In this document: one piece after another, positions 43,043 to 55,201 of the stretch
Position numbering within the stretch: the first letter of the stretch is position 1
Layout of the letters: every line of letters begins with the position of its first letter
Assembly (NCBI RefSeq): GCF_012489685.1
Contig: NC_080043.1
Coordinates: 54,210,289 to 54,274,288, forward strand
DNA from: Lotus japonicus
Taxonomy: Eukaryota > Streptophyta > Magnoliopsida > Fabales > Fabaceae
Length of the DNA stretch: 64,000 nucleotides
Direction of reading: 5' to 3'
Program-made: the position numbers and the translations under genes
Notes under the pieces: model-generated
What the model was told of the DNA's origin: nothing
The model's database searches: none
What the model saw: only the letters and a program-made list of their open reading frames with translations

Positions 43043-44255
43043 TGAAGGTATGAAAAACGGTAGAAAGGGGGGGGGGGGGTTTGAATAACGTTTTCAAGAT
43101 AAAGCTTCCACCTTAAAGATTTTGACAAATCTTTCGAGAACTTAAGTGCTAAAGATAAGAGATAGAAAAGCACACAAGGATTTTATCCTGGTTCACTTGA
43201 TAAATCACTCAAGCTACTCCAGTCCACCCGTTAAGGTGATTTCTTCCTTCTTAGAATGAAGGCAATCCACTAATCAGGTAAGAGTTACAACTGCACTTGA
43301 AACCTACAAGTGACTAACAATTACACTGACTTAGCTCACACTAAGATTCACTCTCTTAGTCTTCTCTAGGATCCGATCAACCTTGATCTCCTAAAGGAAC
43401 TAAACAAACTGTTTATCAAAGAATTGTTTACAAGAGATTTGCTTCTAAAAAGCTAATAGTAAACTCAATGAATTTCAGATGAAAGAAAGCTTAGAAGAAT
43501 TTGAATTTGTCTTGCGCGTATGTGAATGCTTCTAGCCGCTTCTTTCAGTCTTCAGCCTCTTTATATACTCCAAGGATTAGGGCTGAGCGTTGCATGGGAA
43601 ATGCTACCGTTGGAGGGCAGTTCTGGAAAATCCAGCTTCTGCTGTGTCTGAGACTGTTAGATAGGTCGTCAGGAAGGTACAGATGCTTTTGTACTTGGAT
43701 AGCGACTTGACCATTAAACCTAGGAGACTTATGATCAGGAGAAAGCTTCATGTTGGAACTTGTGAAGCCGGTTGATCAGAGTCAGAGGGAAAGCCCATAT
43801 CCTCTGACCATTGTTTCTTCTGATTCTGAACTCAGAGGGAAGTACATGGTCTTCAGAGTATCTTGCTTCTGGACATCAGAATTTCACTAATCAGATTCTG
43901 GATCTTCAGAGTCTTCTACACCATCAGAATATCTGAGCCTTCAGTGTTTCTTGGTTATCAGACTTTCTGGATCTTCAGAACTTCTAGTGACTGAGTCCAC
44001 ATCAGAGTTTGTATAACTTCAGAACTTCTGAAGCTTTTCCACTGTTCATACTGAACATGGTGAATGCGAAAGCGTTGCTTGGGTCGCTCTTTATACACAG
44101 TGCTTCTGATTTGTGTGAGATTGAGTTGAGGTCAGAGCCTGTAAATAGCACACTCAGAAAAACACGTTAGAGTACCACAATTGTTCATATCAAAAGGTTA
44201 ACTTGTAATCATCAAAACATAGAGTTGTACTACTAGATCAAAACTTGATCTTACA
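43043..44255 (-). mobile_element. 3' LTR of SIRE-like element 1 (1213 bp)
   Basis: Plus-strand ends TGAAGGTATG and TGATCTTACA; the polypurine tract abuts at 44256. It is related to, but clearly diverged from, the LTRs of element 2 (53411-54540 and 56968-58094). It contains a G13-type tract near 43067 and many CAGAGT/TTCTGA motifs. Small ORFs inside are not supported as genes. Confidence 0.8.
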
Positions 44256-45049
44256 ATCTCCCCCTTTTTGATGATGACAAAACTAAGATTTTTGATGAAC
44301 AATTCTTAAACATTAAACTGAATTCACTCAGAGTTTAGAGATATAGAACAAGACTTATCCTGATGTGAATAGTTTATCTTGCTCATTCTGAATTCAAGTC
44401 ACTGCTTGATTCTGAGCTTAGCTCCCCCTGAATCTAATACTTGATGAAAACATTAGTAAAGTCTAGATTCTGAGCTAAATGATATAAGAGTTCAGAGTGA
44501 AAAACTTATGACATAGATGAAAATAGAGTAATCAGAGCGCATAAGTAATCAGAGTCACGGACAAGGTATCAGAGTCTTGGGTATCAGAGTCAAATTAGAA
44601 TCACTTCAGAGGAAGTGAAATGTATTCCTTGTATTTGCCCAGTGATACATCTATGGTCATAAAGGTGGAACTCTTAAATTCTCCAAAAGAAAAATAAATC
44701 ACACTAACACATCTTACACATCAAAAACTGGGTTTACTCCTCCTTTTTGTCATAAGCAAAAAGCTTGGGGTGTGAAAAACTTAGCTTGAAGTACAAGGTA
44801 CTCCCCCTTAGAGAAGGTCTAAGTTTGAAGAAAATGAAAACGATGCATGAATCAGAGTTAGGCGAAATAAATAGAAGAGTTAATGCAAGATAAGAACGTT
44901 TACCACCGGCCAAGGGAGTAAAGAGGAGGGTCAGTTACCAAGAACTTAACCTCGAGAAACTGTAGGTGCATTAACTTTCAGAGAAAAAGTGAAGCCTATA
45001 TAAAGCGTTGGAGAGAGGGGTAAGCTTCACAACATCATACCAGAGAAAA
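44256..45049 (-). other. 3' untranslated region and polypurine tracts of SIRE element 1
   Basis: Several CTCCCCC motifs (for example 44258-44264, 44422-44427, 44803-44808), which read as GGGGGAG on the coding strand, including the functional tract next to the LTR. Repeated purine tracts are usual in SIRE elements. No sense ORF is seen. Confidence 0.65.
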
Positions 45050-45442
45050 ATGGCATCAGACATGATCGCATTAGAGGAGCTGAGAAAGAGAGCCTTTGAG
45101 GAGGACTTGTTTCTCAACATTAGGCATCCATAGGGTACAACAACCATCTCAGAGCTAACACGGACACTGCTGGAGGAGGACCTGCGTCCAGAGTTGAAGA
45201 GAGACTTGAGGGAATTTCTCGCCTTCGTGGAGGAGGTGCAAGAACTCAGCCAGCTTGAACTAAAGCTGCTGGAAGAAAAAGAGATCTTGGAAAAGAAGCT
45301 CAAGACTGCAGAAGAGATTCTGGAGAGGGATGAGCTAAAGGACAGGCTCAACAACATCACGTATGCACTGGAGCGTCTGGAGAAGGAGAGGTCAGAGCAG
45401 CGCCAGGAGTGCAGAAGAATGAGGAGGGATCCTCCATTCTAG
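45050..45442 (+). pseudogene. Antisense ORF of SIRE element 1 (coiled-coil, one stop)
   Basis: On the strand opposite to gag-pol, an ATG at 45050 opens MASDMIALEELRKRAFEEDL. A TAG at 45131-45133 interrupts it, and the same frame continues to 45442: ELSQLELKLLEEKEILEKKL, TAEEILERDELKDRLNNITY and a Lys/Arg/Glu-rich end. Heptad-like Leu/Glu/Lys pattern predicts a coiled coil of about 80 residues. Plant LTR elements, SIRE among them, are known to carry extra antisense ORFs between pol and the 3' LTR, so this fits that class. Its role is not known. With one nonsense codon this copy is probably inactive. Confidence 0.55.
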
Positions 45443-45636
45443 GATTTTAGGAAAACGAAAGAAAATGTATGATGTAAAAACGGTTATGATGAATAATAAA
45501 AAATTGCAAACATAATGTCAGATATATGCATAGATAATCACAAACGAGCAAAGTAAAGATTAACAAGAAAGAGCCAGAGGTTAACGAAATAAAACATAGG
45601 TAAAGAAAAAGAAATCAAAACGAAGAGATCCTAAAG
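45443..45636. other. Spacer between antisense ORF and envelope-like ORF
   Basis: AT-rich, separating two convergently read ORFs whose stops face each other (45440-45442 on plus, 45637-45639 on minus). Nothing else is seen. Confidence 0.5.
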
Positions 45637-48537
45637 CTAGGGTTTATCAGATCGACGCAGAAGTTCCATCATCATTTGCTTCATTTCAATCAGCAGAGAC
45701 TCATGAGTGTTAAGACGTTGTTCCACAATGTCGAGTCTGGACGAGTTTGGCTGTGTAGAACTAGAAGGAACATTCTGAGCAGCGTGAGGAGCTGGAGTGG
45801 AAGCAGAAGCAGCAGGAGTAAAAACTACGGGTGCAAGTGCTTGGCATCTAAGAGCTTCAGCCTCAGCTTCAAGTCGTTCTGTCTCTAATCTGGCTTGTTC
45901 AGCTTGAGCTGCTGCTTGACGTGCAGCTTCTTCTGCTTGTTCTTTCTTTCTTTTGGCTTCTTCAATAGCTTCAAGAAGCTTTTGTCTCTGTTCTTGTTCA
46001 TGAAGAGCCACCCTTCTAGAAAACCTTTGCTTTGCAGCCTCGATCCTCTGACTTCCCTCTGCATGCAGGAGCTGCATCATAACTGGAACTTGAGCCACTA
46101 GCCAAGTGCTCAGATTGTTCCACTCTTCAGCCACATGTTCAGCATTCTCGCTTAGGTCAGTCTGACCTTGCACGTTGCGTAGCATCAATGAGGCTTCATG
46201 ATAGAAAATATTGATGCACTCAGAGAGAGATGTGGGTCGGAGGTGAGTGTAAGGAATTATAGAGAGGTTGGTTTCAGGAGAGGCTGGGTGATTGCTGCTG
46301 TGAGCTTCAGAGGCACCTTGTGGAGAGCCAATGTTAAACATTTGAGCATTTGGTTCAGAGGTTCCAAGGTGAGGTTATGAAGTTTCAACCAGAGGATGGG
46401 GTGATCTAACTGAGGAGTGGTTAGACACAGATTGTTCTGGTTCAGGTTCTGGTTGAACAGGCTCTTGTTGGTCAGGGGCAGGGTGAGCTTGTTGAGCCAA
46501 AGGGTCTGCCTCATGTAAAGGATTGGCCAAGATAGGTTCATCTAGGTCAACTAGACGTTCAGGTCTAGGGCCAGGATATCTCCTAGGGCTTGGACAAGTG
46601 AGATAATATTCTTCTAAGGTAGACACCTTTTCTTTTCTAACTTCCATGAATTTTCGAAGGGATTCAGAGTTGTTGGAAGGAGAAGAGTCAGCAACATTTG
46701 TTGGGAAGGATACAGGTGTAAGGGCTGTGGAAGAGTCTGTATCCGTGGTTCTGGGAGCCAGACGTTCTGATGCTCTTGGGACAGAGTGATCAGAGGTTCT
46801 GGGTCCAGGTTCTGTTTGGTTAGGCTCTGGTTGCTCATGGATGATGGGTTCAGAAGTTAATGGGTTGTACTGGATGGTAATGGGAGAGGTTGGTTCATCT
46901 GGCCTAGAGGGTTGGTTCTGGAGCAAATTCCAGAAAGGTGCTTCAGTAGGAGAAGGTTGAAAAAATGAAGACCTTGGGGAATGTGGTGGAGAGGTGGTTT
47001 ATGCAGCTGGTTGGGACTCAGGAATAGGAGTGAGTGGATTTGAAGATTGTTTGAGCATGGCTGATATGGGGAGTGCATCAAATAAATTCAAATCATCATC
47101 AGAAGCAACTGCAGACTTACTTGATTGTGCTGATGATCTTGTCACTCTGGCAGGAGTTTCAATCCTTCTGATCACTTCAGCAGCTGGTTCCACCCGAGTA
47201 GGCTTCACCACAATTCTGACCTGCTTCTTCTTCTTCTTCTTAGGAGAAGGAGGACCATCCTCATTATCACCATCATCACCATCATCTGGCTTGCTGGTTT
47301 CATCATGTTTTCTCTTGGATTGACCAGCCTTCTTCCCTTTGGTCAGAGGGACATCTGATTCCTCAGAAGATTCTTCTAGGATCATCTTCCTCTGAACTTT
47401 CTTCTTGATAGGAGAAGGAAACTCTGGAGCTGGCGGCAGTCTGCTGAAGAATTCATCGAGATCAATTTCATAGCCTTGAGCCCTTAGGTCTTCAACATAG
47501 CACCTAATGGCTTCAGGATTGTCTGCCTATGTCCACAGAGGGTAGTCATTCAGAGGCACCCTTCTACTTCTGATTTCAGAAGATGTGTCTTCATGGGCAG
47601 GAGCAATCTTCTTCTTGATTAGGCCCATTTTCTTTAGAGAATTCGCAGTGAAGACATCACTGACAATGGTGGTCAGATCCTCTGTGCATCCAGCATTTAC
47701 CAGATCTTGAATGAGGCCACTCTCAATGAAGAGATCAGACAACAGTCTCCCAAAGGGAATATACTTGATTGCTGACTTGATGGAGGCAGTGGTCCGAGAC
47801 TTCCGGATACACTCCTTCAAGTAGGAGAACATGAAGTAGGGAAGGCAGATCTTCTTCTTGTCTTGGATGAAGAACAACATCGCCTTCTGGTTGAAGTTGA
47901 TGTAGTCTGGGGAACTGCCCTTTGGTCTCTGGTGTATGCAGTTGAGCAAAATCTTGTGCCAGATCCTGAGCTTGGGATGAAGGTCCATCACTTTGTAATT
48001 AGTCTTGCCCGGTTTGTAATTGGTGTACAGGGCCTTGTTGGTCTCATCCTTCGTCTTGGGTTTCAGCTTCGATTCAGTGAATTGGAAACGATACCCAAGA
48101 GCAGTTTCTGCACCCAGCAGATTCACGAAAGACTTCTCTGTAGTGATGATCTTCCTTCCAAGAATGTGAGATACCACCTGAGTATCATCGCAGTCGGCGT
48201 GCTTCCAGAATTCCTTGATCAGTTTGTCATACACCGGTCCTCGAAGCCTGTTGAAGTAATTTCCCCAACCTTGAGCTTGGACTTCAGGACAAAGATCATA
48301 CCCATTTGTAGCAAGGTTGTCGAGGTCGAATCTCCATTCTGCCAGTACTTGAAGTTCCTCAGGAGCATATACGCAGTGAACGGCACATCCCCGTTCTGCA
48401 ATCGGAATAATCTGCTCTTGAGCTTGACCTTGATCTTGATTCGGATTCTCAAGACCCCTTTGACCTGTTGCTAGACCAACTACCATATGAGGGAACTGGG
48501 TTGCATCTGCAGTAGCTCTTCTGGTTTGACTCACCAT
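45637..48537 (-). pseudogene. SIRE envelope-like ORF (967 codons, three in-frame stops)
   Basis: The ATG at 48535-48537 opens a frame that keeps its phase to 45637, broken only by stops at 47527-47529, 46999-47001 and 46375-46377. The first third is a folded-looking domain with RGPVYDKLIKEFWKHAD, KIITTEKSFVNLLG and KLRIWHKILLNCIHQRPKG, known from plant SIRE-type putative envelope or transposon proteins. The middle is acidic, Lys-rich (KKKKKKQVRIVV) and Pro/Glu-rich. The end has a long Ala/Glu/Gln coiled coil and a terminal region LDIVEQRLNTHESLLIEMK. No clear signal peptide or membrane helix is visible, so an envelope role is only a family label. Confidence 0.75.
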
Positions 48538-48980
48538 TTTTGGAGCGGTTGAAGGTTTAGGTAGAAGATGAAGGTTGAAAGATGAAGAGAGATCGAGAGA
48601 GAAATCGAGGGTAAGCGGTTTTGAAATAGCAGAAGAGAGAGAGAGTAAAAACCGAAAGTGAAGGAGATCGTGTGTGTATAGTGGGTTTTGACAAATAACC
48701 GTTGTTGATTCAAAAAGCAATTTAAAATCAACGGTTGAAAATTAAAGATAGATAGTAACAGTAAATACACATATCACACACAGGAGAGAAGCACATCTAC
48801 ACGCAACATAACAGACTGTCACACGGGCACAAGGAACTATGCATCAGAAATACTGACACACGTGTTGCTGTCTCAGCTTCAGAGTCAGTACCAATGGGTA
48901 CACACACTCTGATTGAGTTACCTTCTGGACTAGACATCTTCTGATCAAGAAGTATCATAGTTAGAGGTTCTGATCCATCT
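48538..48980 (-). other. Spacer between SIRE pol and envelope-like ORF
   Basis: About 440 bp without a supported ORF; it includes the sequence just upstream of the envelope-like ATG and could hold a splice acceptor or internal leader, but no site can be assigned. Confidence 0.5.
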
Positions 48981-50174
48981 TCACTCTGGACAAAAGTCCA
49001 TGTTCAGATTTTTCAGAATAAAATTAAATCTATCCTCTGCTAAGGGCTTTGTAAAGATATCTGCCCATTGATGGTCAGTATCAACAAACTTCAGAAGAAG
49101 TACGCCCTTCTGTACATAATCTCTAATAAAGTGATACTTTACCTCAATGTGCTTTGCCCTTGAATGCAAGATAGGATTCTTACTCAATGAGATTGCAGCA
49201 GTGTTATCACAATAGATTGGGATATTGCTCTCAAGGATCTGATGTTTCATCCAGAGCATCTGAGTGCTGCATATTGCTGCTGAGATATATTCTGCCTCTG
49301 CAGTTGATAGTGCAATGGTTGATTGCCTCTTGCTTGCCCATGAGACTAGATTGCTTCCCAGAAATTGACAATTTCCAGAAGTACTTTTTCTCTCTGTTCT
49401 ATCTCCAGCATAATCAGCATCACAATAACCTGAAAGCTTATACTCTGATGTTTTCTTATACATCAAGCCAAGGTTAGTGGTGCCTTTCAGATACCTTAGG
49501 ATCCTCTTAACAGCAGTTAAGTGGGTTTCCCTTGGATCTGATTGGAAACGAGCATATAAATGAACACTAAATAGTATGTCTGGCCTAGATGCAGTTAAGT
49601 ATAGAAGTGAACCTATCATGCCACGATAGAGCTTCTGACATACTTTACCACTTTTATCTTCTTTCTCCAGAATGCATGTAGGATGCATTGGAGTCTTGGC
49701 CACTGTAGATTCCAGCATATTGAACTTCTTCAGAAGTTCTTTAGTGTACTTGCTCTGATGGATATATGTTCCTTCTGGTGTTTGATCAACTTGTATTCCC
49801 AGAAAGTACTTTCATTCTCCCATCATACTCATCTCAAATTCAACCTGCATCATCTCAGAAAATTCTTTGCATAGAGATTGATTAGCAGAACCAAATATAA
49901 TATCATCAACATAAATTTGCACAATTAGGATATCATCTTTATAAGTCTTGCAAAAAAGAGTTGTATCTACTTTACCCCTTACAAACTCATTCTCCGGAAG
50001 GAATGAGCTGAGTCTCTCATACCATGCTCTGGGAGCTTGCTTCAGACCATAGAGTGACTTCTTCAATTTGAACACATGGTCTGGCTTCTTCTCATCTTCA
50101 AAACCTGGGGGTTGATGAACATAGACTTCCTCTGAAATATAGCCATTTAGGAAGGCACTCTTCACGTCCATCTA
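48981..50174 (-). pseudogene. SIRE element 1 pol: RT C-part and RNase H
   Basis: Same frame as the upstream integrase, broken by TAG at 50172-50174 and TGA at 49812-49814. RT shows [39 protein letters not shown] and IYVDDIIFG. RNase H follows with GYCDADYAGDRTERKSTSG, STAEAEYISAA, IYCDNTAAISLSKNP and WADIFTKPL, ending NLNMDFCPE-stop at 48981. All catalytic motifs are recognisable, so the element died by point mutation, not rearrangement. Confidence 0.85.
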
Positions 50175-52070
50175 ATGTAGAACTATGTTGTAATTCACTG
50201 AGAAAGAGATCAACAGTCTGATTGCCTCCAGTCTTGCTACTGGAGCAAATGTTTCAGTGTAGTCTATTCCTTCCTGCTGGCTGTAGCCTTGAGCAACTAG
50301 CCTTGCCTTGTTTCTGACTACATCTCCTTTCTCATTCAGCTTGTTTCTGAATTCCCATTTTGTTCCAATTACATGGACACTCTCAGGCTTCTTCACTAAG
50401 CTCCAAACATCGTTCTTGGAGAATTGATTCAATTCTTCTTCCATGGCCAGAATCCAATCCTTGTCCTGAAGAGCTTTATCTATGGACTTGGGTTCAATTA
50501 AGGACACCAATCCTTTCAGACTGAGCAAGGTCTCTTCAGAGGGTCTGAATGCTGATCTGGTTCTGACGGGTTCATCTTTGTTTCCCAGAATCAATTCCTT
50601 AGGGTGAGCTGCATTGATTCTGCTCTTCTTCAGAGTTTGTGAGTCAGAGGGACCAGCTTCTTCCTCTGGTTCATCTTCCTCTGGCTCAGCTTCCTCTGGA
50701 GCTTTGCCTTTGTCAGAAACATTAATGCTTAAATCTGCAAACTTCTCAACTAGCTTTGACTGGTCAGAGTCAAGCTTATCGTCAAATCTAACATGAATAG
50801 ATTCTTCAATAGTCTTAGCATCAGTATTATAAAATCTAAAACCTTTAGATCTCTCAGAATAACCAAGTAATAGACATTTAGAAGATTTAGCATCAAATTT
50901 ATGCAATCTATCCTTAGTATTGAGAACATAACAAACACAGCCAAAAGGATGAAAATAAGAAATGTTGGGTTTTATGTTCTTCCACAATTCATAGGGAGTC
51001 TTATTCAGAATTGGTCTCACAGAGATTCTGTTCGGAATGTAACATGCTGTATTTACTGCCTCTGCCCAAAAGTGCTTAGCCATGCCAGTTTCTTGGAGCA
51101 TGGTTCTAGTCATCTCCTGAAGAGTTCTGTTCTTCCTCTCAACAACACCATTTTGTTGAGGAGTTCTGGGACAAGAGAAATCCTGTGCAATTCCATAGGA
51201 ATCAAACAGACTCTCAAACTTGTCATTCTCAAACTCTCCACCATGGTCACTTCTGACACGCACAATCCTACAAGCCTTCTCGTTTTGCACTTGGGCAATG
51301 AAGGTAGAGAACACAGCATGAGACTCATCCTTGCGGGTTAGAAACTTTACCCATGTCCAGCGGCTATAGTCATCAACGATAACCATCCCATATCTCTTGC
51401 CACCTATAGACTCAGTTTTAACTGGTCCAAAAAGGTCGATATGCAGAAGTTCCAACGGCCTTGAGGTTGAGACAACATTCTTTGCCTTGAAAGGGACTTT
51501 TGTGAATTTGCCTTTCTGACATGCTTCACAAAGAGCGTCTGAAGCAAACTTCAGATTGGGTAAGCCCCTGACAAGGTTTAGCTTGCTCAGCTGAGAAATC
51601 TTTCTCATACTGGCATGCCCTAACCGTCTATGCCATACCCACTGCTCTTCATTAACAGACAGAAGACACTTCACATTCTGAGCCTCCAACTCAGATAATC
51701 TGATCTTATAAATGTTGTTCTTCCTCTTGCTGTTAAACAGAACAGAGCCATCGATCTGACTTACAGCCCGGCAGGACTTTTGATTGAATATAACATCATA
51801 ACCCTTGTCAGCTAATTGACTTATAGACAATAAGTTATGTGTTAAGCCGTCTACCAATAACACATTATCAATGCATGAACTACTATCTACACAAATAGTA
51901 CCAGTACCAATAATTTTACCCTTTTCATTTCCTCCGAAGCCAACTTCGCCTCCAGGCTTAAGTTTCAGCTCTCGGAACATACGCTTTTCTCCCGTCATGT
52001 GACGCGAGCATCCACTGTCCAGATACCATGATTGGTGTTTCAGTGGAGCTATCAAGGATATCTGCAACAT
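50175..52070 (-). pseudogene. SIRE element 1 pol: protease, integrase and RT N-part
   Basis: 632 aa open. Protease [11 protein letters not shown] (Asp-Ser-Gly at residues 18-20). Pre-integrase [17 protein letters not shown] and CEACQKGKF give the zinc region. Integrase DDE: Asp in [11 protein letters not shown], Asp in [12 protein letters not shown], Glu in [14 protein letters not shown]. Then [16 protein letters not shown], an acidic linker ([19 protein letters not shown]) and the RT start [20 protein letters not shown]. It overlaps the gag frame by 113 bp (51958-52070) in the +1 frame. Premature stop TAG at 50172-50174. Confidence 0.85.
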
Positions 52071-52977
52071 AGATAATCTTGTCCTTAGGTACCCACTTTC
52101 TGGGTCCTCTTTTGTTAGTTACCCCAGAGGTTCTGATCACCTTGGGTGTCTCAACATAATATTTTAAAGGAATATTTGCATGATATTTAGTCATAGAGAA
52201 GGATCCCTTTTTAAGAGGATGTTTAGCAACTTTAGCAGGTACAGGATCGGGCAATATGGTACCAGAGGGAACAAAGCATTCATATAAAGATTTAGCTTTA
52301 GACACAGAGGGCTCATTTCTAATTGGTTTAGAATAGCCAATGCCATGCATTCCATTTCTGCTTACGCCATAGATCATTGAAGCCATTAAGCTTCTATCCA
52401 CGCTTTTAGCTAGGAATCTTTGAAAAGACTTTTCATACTTAGATTCATTTCTACAATCAGAGGCATCACAGGCAACAATTTCTTCTAACTTCGCAATCTG
52501 GTTCTTAAGCACAGAGTTAGAATTTACCAAAGCATGATTTTCATTTTTCAAATCAGAAATAATTTTCTCATGTTCAGAAGGAGTCTTGGAAACAGCAGAT
52601 AAGTTCTTTTTCAACTTTTTATGCTTAGACAATAAAGAGTTATACTTATCCATGATATCAGACAAAGCATGTTTCAGTTCAGAGGTAGAGAAAGAAGCGA
52701 ATACCTCATTTTCATCGTCTGAGTTAGGATCTCCTTCTGATTCTGAGTCAGAGTCAACAGCTTCCTTTGACTCTGCTTCCTTGTCTTTGACAATTGCCAT
52801 GAGTCCTTGGACTTCACCATCAGAGTCAACATCCTCTGACTCTGATTCATCAAATGTCACCATCAGACTCTTCTTCGTCTTGAAGTGCTTCTTTGGCTTC
52901 TTGTCTTTCTTCAACTTTGGACAATCACTTTTGTAGTGCCCAGATTCTTTGCACTCAAAACATGTGACTTCCTTGAT
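51958..52977 (-). pseudogene. SIRE element 1 gag, C-terminal part with zinc knuckle
   Basis: After the stop at 52978-52980 the same frame continues: CFECKESGHYKSDC (CCHC, about 52925-52965), Lys-rich KKDKKPKKHFKTKKSLMVTF, acidic SESEDVDSDGEVQG, a coiled-coil part (HKKLKKNLSAVSKTPSEHEK), and IRNEPSVSKAKSLYECFVPS. The frame ends at 51958, overlapping pol. In isolation it begins MKKDKKPKKH at 52914. Confidence 0.8.
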
Positions 52978-53405
52978 TTAAGACTTCTTCTGGCCTGAGG
53001 ACTCATACTTTCCTTTTGCCTTTCCAGAGCCTTTGAACTTGCTCTGCCTGTGCTTCCAGATGCGGTTGAGTCTCTTGGAGATCAGAGTCAGCTCATCTTC
53101 ATCAGAATCTTCTGATGCTTCTTCAGATTCTTCTTCTTCAGCTTGAAGAGCCTTTGACTTCTCAACCTTAGCCTTTTCAGATTTGGATTTCAAGGCTATG
53201 GACTTTTTCCTCAGATCTTGCATCTCTGAGCGCTTCAGCTCATGGCATTTCAAAATGCTGATGAGTTCTTCTAAACTCATATTCTCAACGTCCCTTGTGA
53301 GCTCTATGGAAGTCACCAAAGGCATCCAACTTTCAGGAAGACACCTGATGACCCTTATGACATGATCTTTTGTTGTGTAGCTCTTGTTGAGAGGTCGAAT
53401 GCCAG
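52978..53405 (-). pseudogene. SIRE element 1 gag, middle part
   Basis: UBN2-type gag: GIRPLNKSYTTKDH, RCLPESWMPLVTSIELTRDV, ENMSLEELISILKCHELKRS. It ends in an in-frame TAA at 52978-52980, just before the zinc knuckle, and is cut on its upstream side at 53411 by element 2. The target copy CTACA is 53406-53410. Gag codons resume at 58100. Confidence 0.8.
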
Positions 53406-53410
53406 CTACA

Positions 53411-54540
53411 TGAAGGTGTGAAAAACGACTAGAAGGGGGGGGTTGAATAGCGTTTTCAATATAAAAACTTTCCCCTTAAGATTTAAAGTAAATCTTTTCG
53501 GTTTCTCTAAGATAGATGGTGCAGCGGATAAAGATAGAGAGAAGAGAAAAGCACACAAGTATTTTATCCTAGTTCACTTGATAAATCCCTCAAGCTAATC
53601 CAGTCCACCCGTTAAGGTGATTTCTTCCTTCTTAGAATGAAGGCAATCCACTAATCAGATAATTGTTACAACTGCACTTGAAACCTACAAGTGACTAACA
53701 ATACACTGACTTAGCTCACACTAAGATTCACTCTCTTAGTCTTCTCTAGGATCCGATCAACCTTGATCTCCTAAAGGAATCACCACTAAGATTCACTCTC
53801 TTAGTCTTCTTAAGGATACTGACCTACCCGGTCCCTTAAGGAAAATCAAACAACTGTTTGAGGTTAGTGTTTACAAAGGTTTGCTTCTAAATAAGCTGAG
53901 TGTAAACTAAATAAGAATAGATGAAGAAAGTAGAGGCTTGAATCTTTTCTTGTATTGCAGCTCTTGATCTCTCTCTCTTAGCTTTCTTCTTTTTCTTCAG
54001 CCTTTTATAGTCCAAGGTGCAAAGGATATTTCTGTTGAGAGAATATGACCGTTGGAGGGCATTTCTGGAACTTCCAGAACCTGCTGTGGCTGAACCTTGG
54101 TAGGTAGGTTTTTCAGAATAGTACACTGCTCTTGTACTTCTTGATAGAGACATTTGCCTTTAACCATTGACTTCTGATCAGAGGAATGCTTCGTGTTGGA
54201 ACTTGTGAAGCTTGGTGATCAGAGTCAGAGGGATGCTTGGATCCTCTGACCTTCGTAACTTCTGCTTCTGGACCTTCAGAGCTTCTGGTCTTCAGATCTT
54301 CTGATCCTCAGATCTTCTGATCCTCTGATCTTCTGATCCTCTGATCCTCAGATCCTCTGATCTTCAGATCTTCTGATCTTCAGAACTTCTGACGAATATA
54401 TCTTCTGGTGTCAGAATCAGAACCTGTTTGTCAAAACACTCAAGACAAACATTAGAGTATCATAGTTGTTCATCCACAAATAAATACTTGTTATCATCAA
54501 AACATAGAGTTGTACCACATGACCAAATCTTGATCTTACA
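53411..54540 (-). repeat. 3' LTR of element 2
   Basis: Plus-strand ends TGAAGGTGTG and TGATCTTACA; the purine tract AAAAAGGGGGAGAT (minus strand) abuts at 54541. Contains a tandem stretch of TCAGATCTTCTGATCCTC-type units at 54280-54400 with a period of about 10 bp. Confidence 0.85.
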
Positions 54541-55201
54541 ATCTCCCCCTTTTTGATGATGACAAAACCATGTATTTTGATGAACAACTCTAAACAAATA
54601 AACTGAATACACTCAGAGTATAAGGTATCAGAGTTAAAACTTATCCTGATGTGTATAGTTTTTCTTGCTCCTTCTGAATCCAAGACTCGTGCTTGATTCT
54701 GAGCTAAGCTCCCCCTGAATCTAGTACTTAATATCAACGTTAGTAATATCTAGATTCTGAGCTAACTAATATAGGAGTTGTCAAGATACTATAAGTTCTC
54801 CCCCTTTTTTTCATAAGCAAAAAGAATGAAGGTGGAAAAAAAATAGTAAGAGCATAAGACGAAATACTCCCCCTCAGAAGGAATACCAAGGGATACTTGG
54901 CTGTTGATTAGTGTATCTTCTGATGAGAGCAGAAGTGTGGTTCTGGTGACATCTCCGTTCTGGACAAAATTTCATCTTCAGATACTTCAGAATGAGAAGC
55001 TAGGAACCTACTCTTCTTCTGATGACGCAAGTCAGAAGTTGTAGTAGCATCTTCTGATGTTGTTGCTTCTGGTTCGACAAGTTCTGAGTCTTTGTTTCTT
55101 TCTGAAACGGTCATGCTCATCTCTGCAAGCTTTTTCAGCTAGCTTTGACTTGACCAAATCTTACTCTACTGATGCCTCCAAGATCAACTTCACCTTCAGG
55201 T
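54541..55201 (-). pseudogene. Element 2: 3' region with pol remnants
   Basis: Polypurine tract at 54541-54554 and two more CTCCCCC tracts (54784, 54869). 54908-55120 reads MSMTVSERNKDSELVEPEAT, the counterpart of the linker [10 protein letters not shown] before RT in element 1. Just upstream, protease-like LDSGCRQHMTGE is present in the alternative frame of the gag end. So protease start and linker are joined, and integrase plus everything after the linker are lost. Confidence 0.65.

Noticed and set aside
43501..43751. ORFs on both strands inside the SIRE LTR
   Set aside because: No counterpart in the LTRs of element 2; chance openings in LTR sequence.
47863..48474. 203-aa ORF on the plus strand
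   Set aside because: It lies opposite the conserved envelope-like domain and is a shadow of it.
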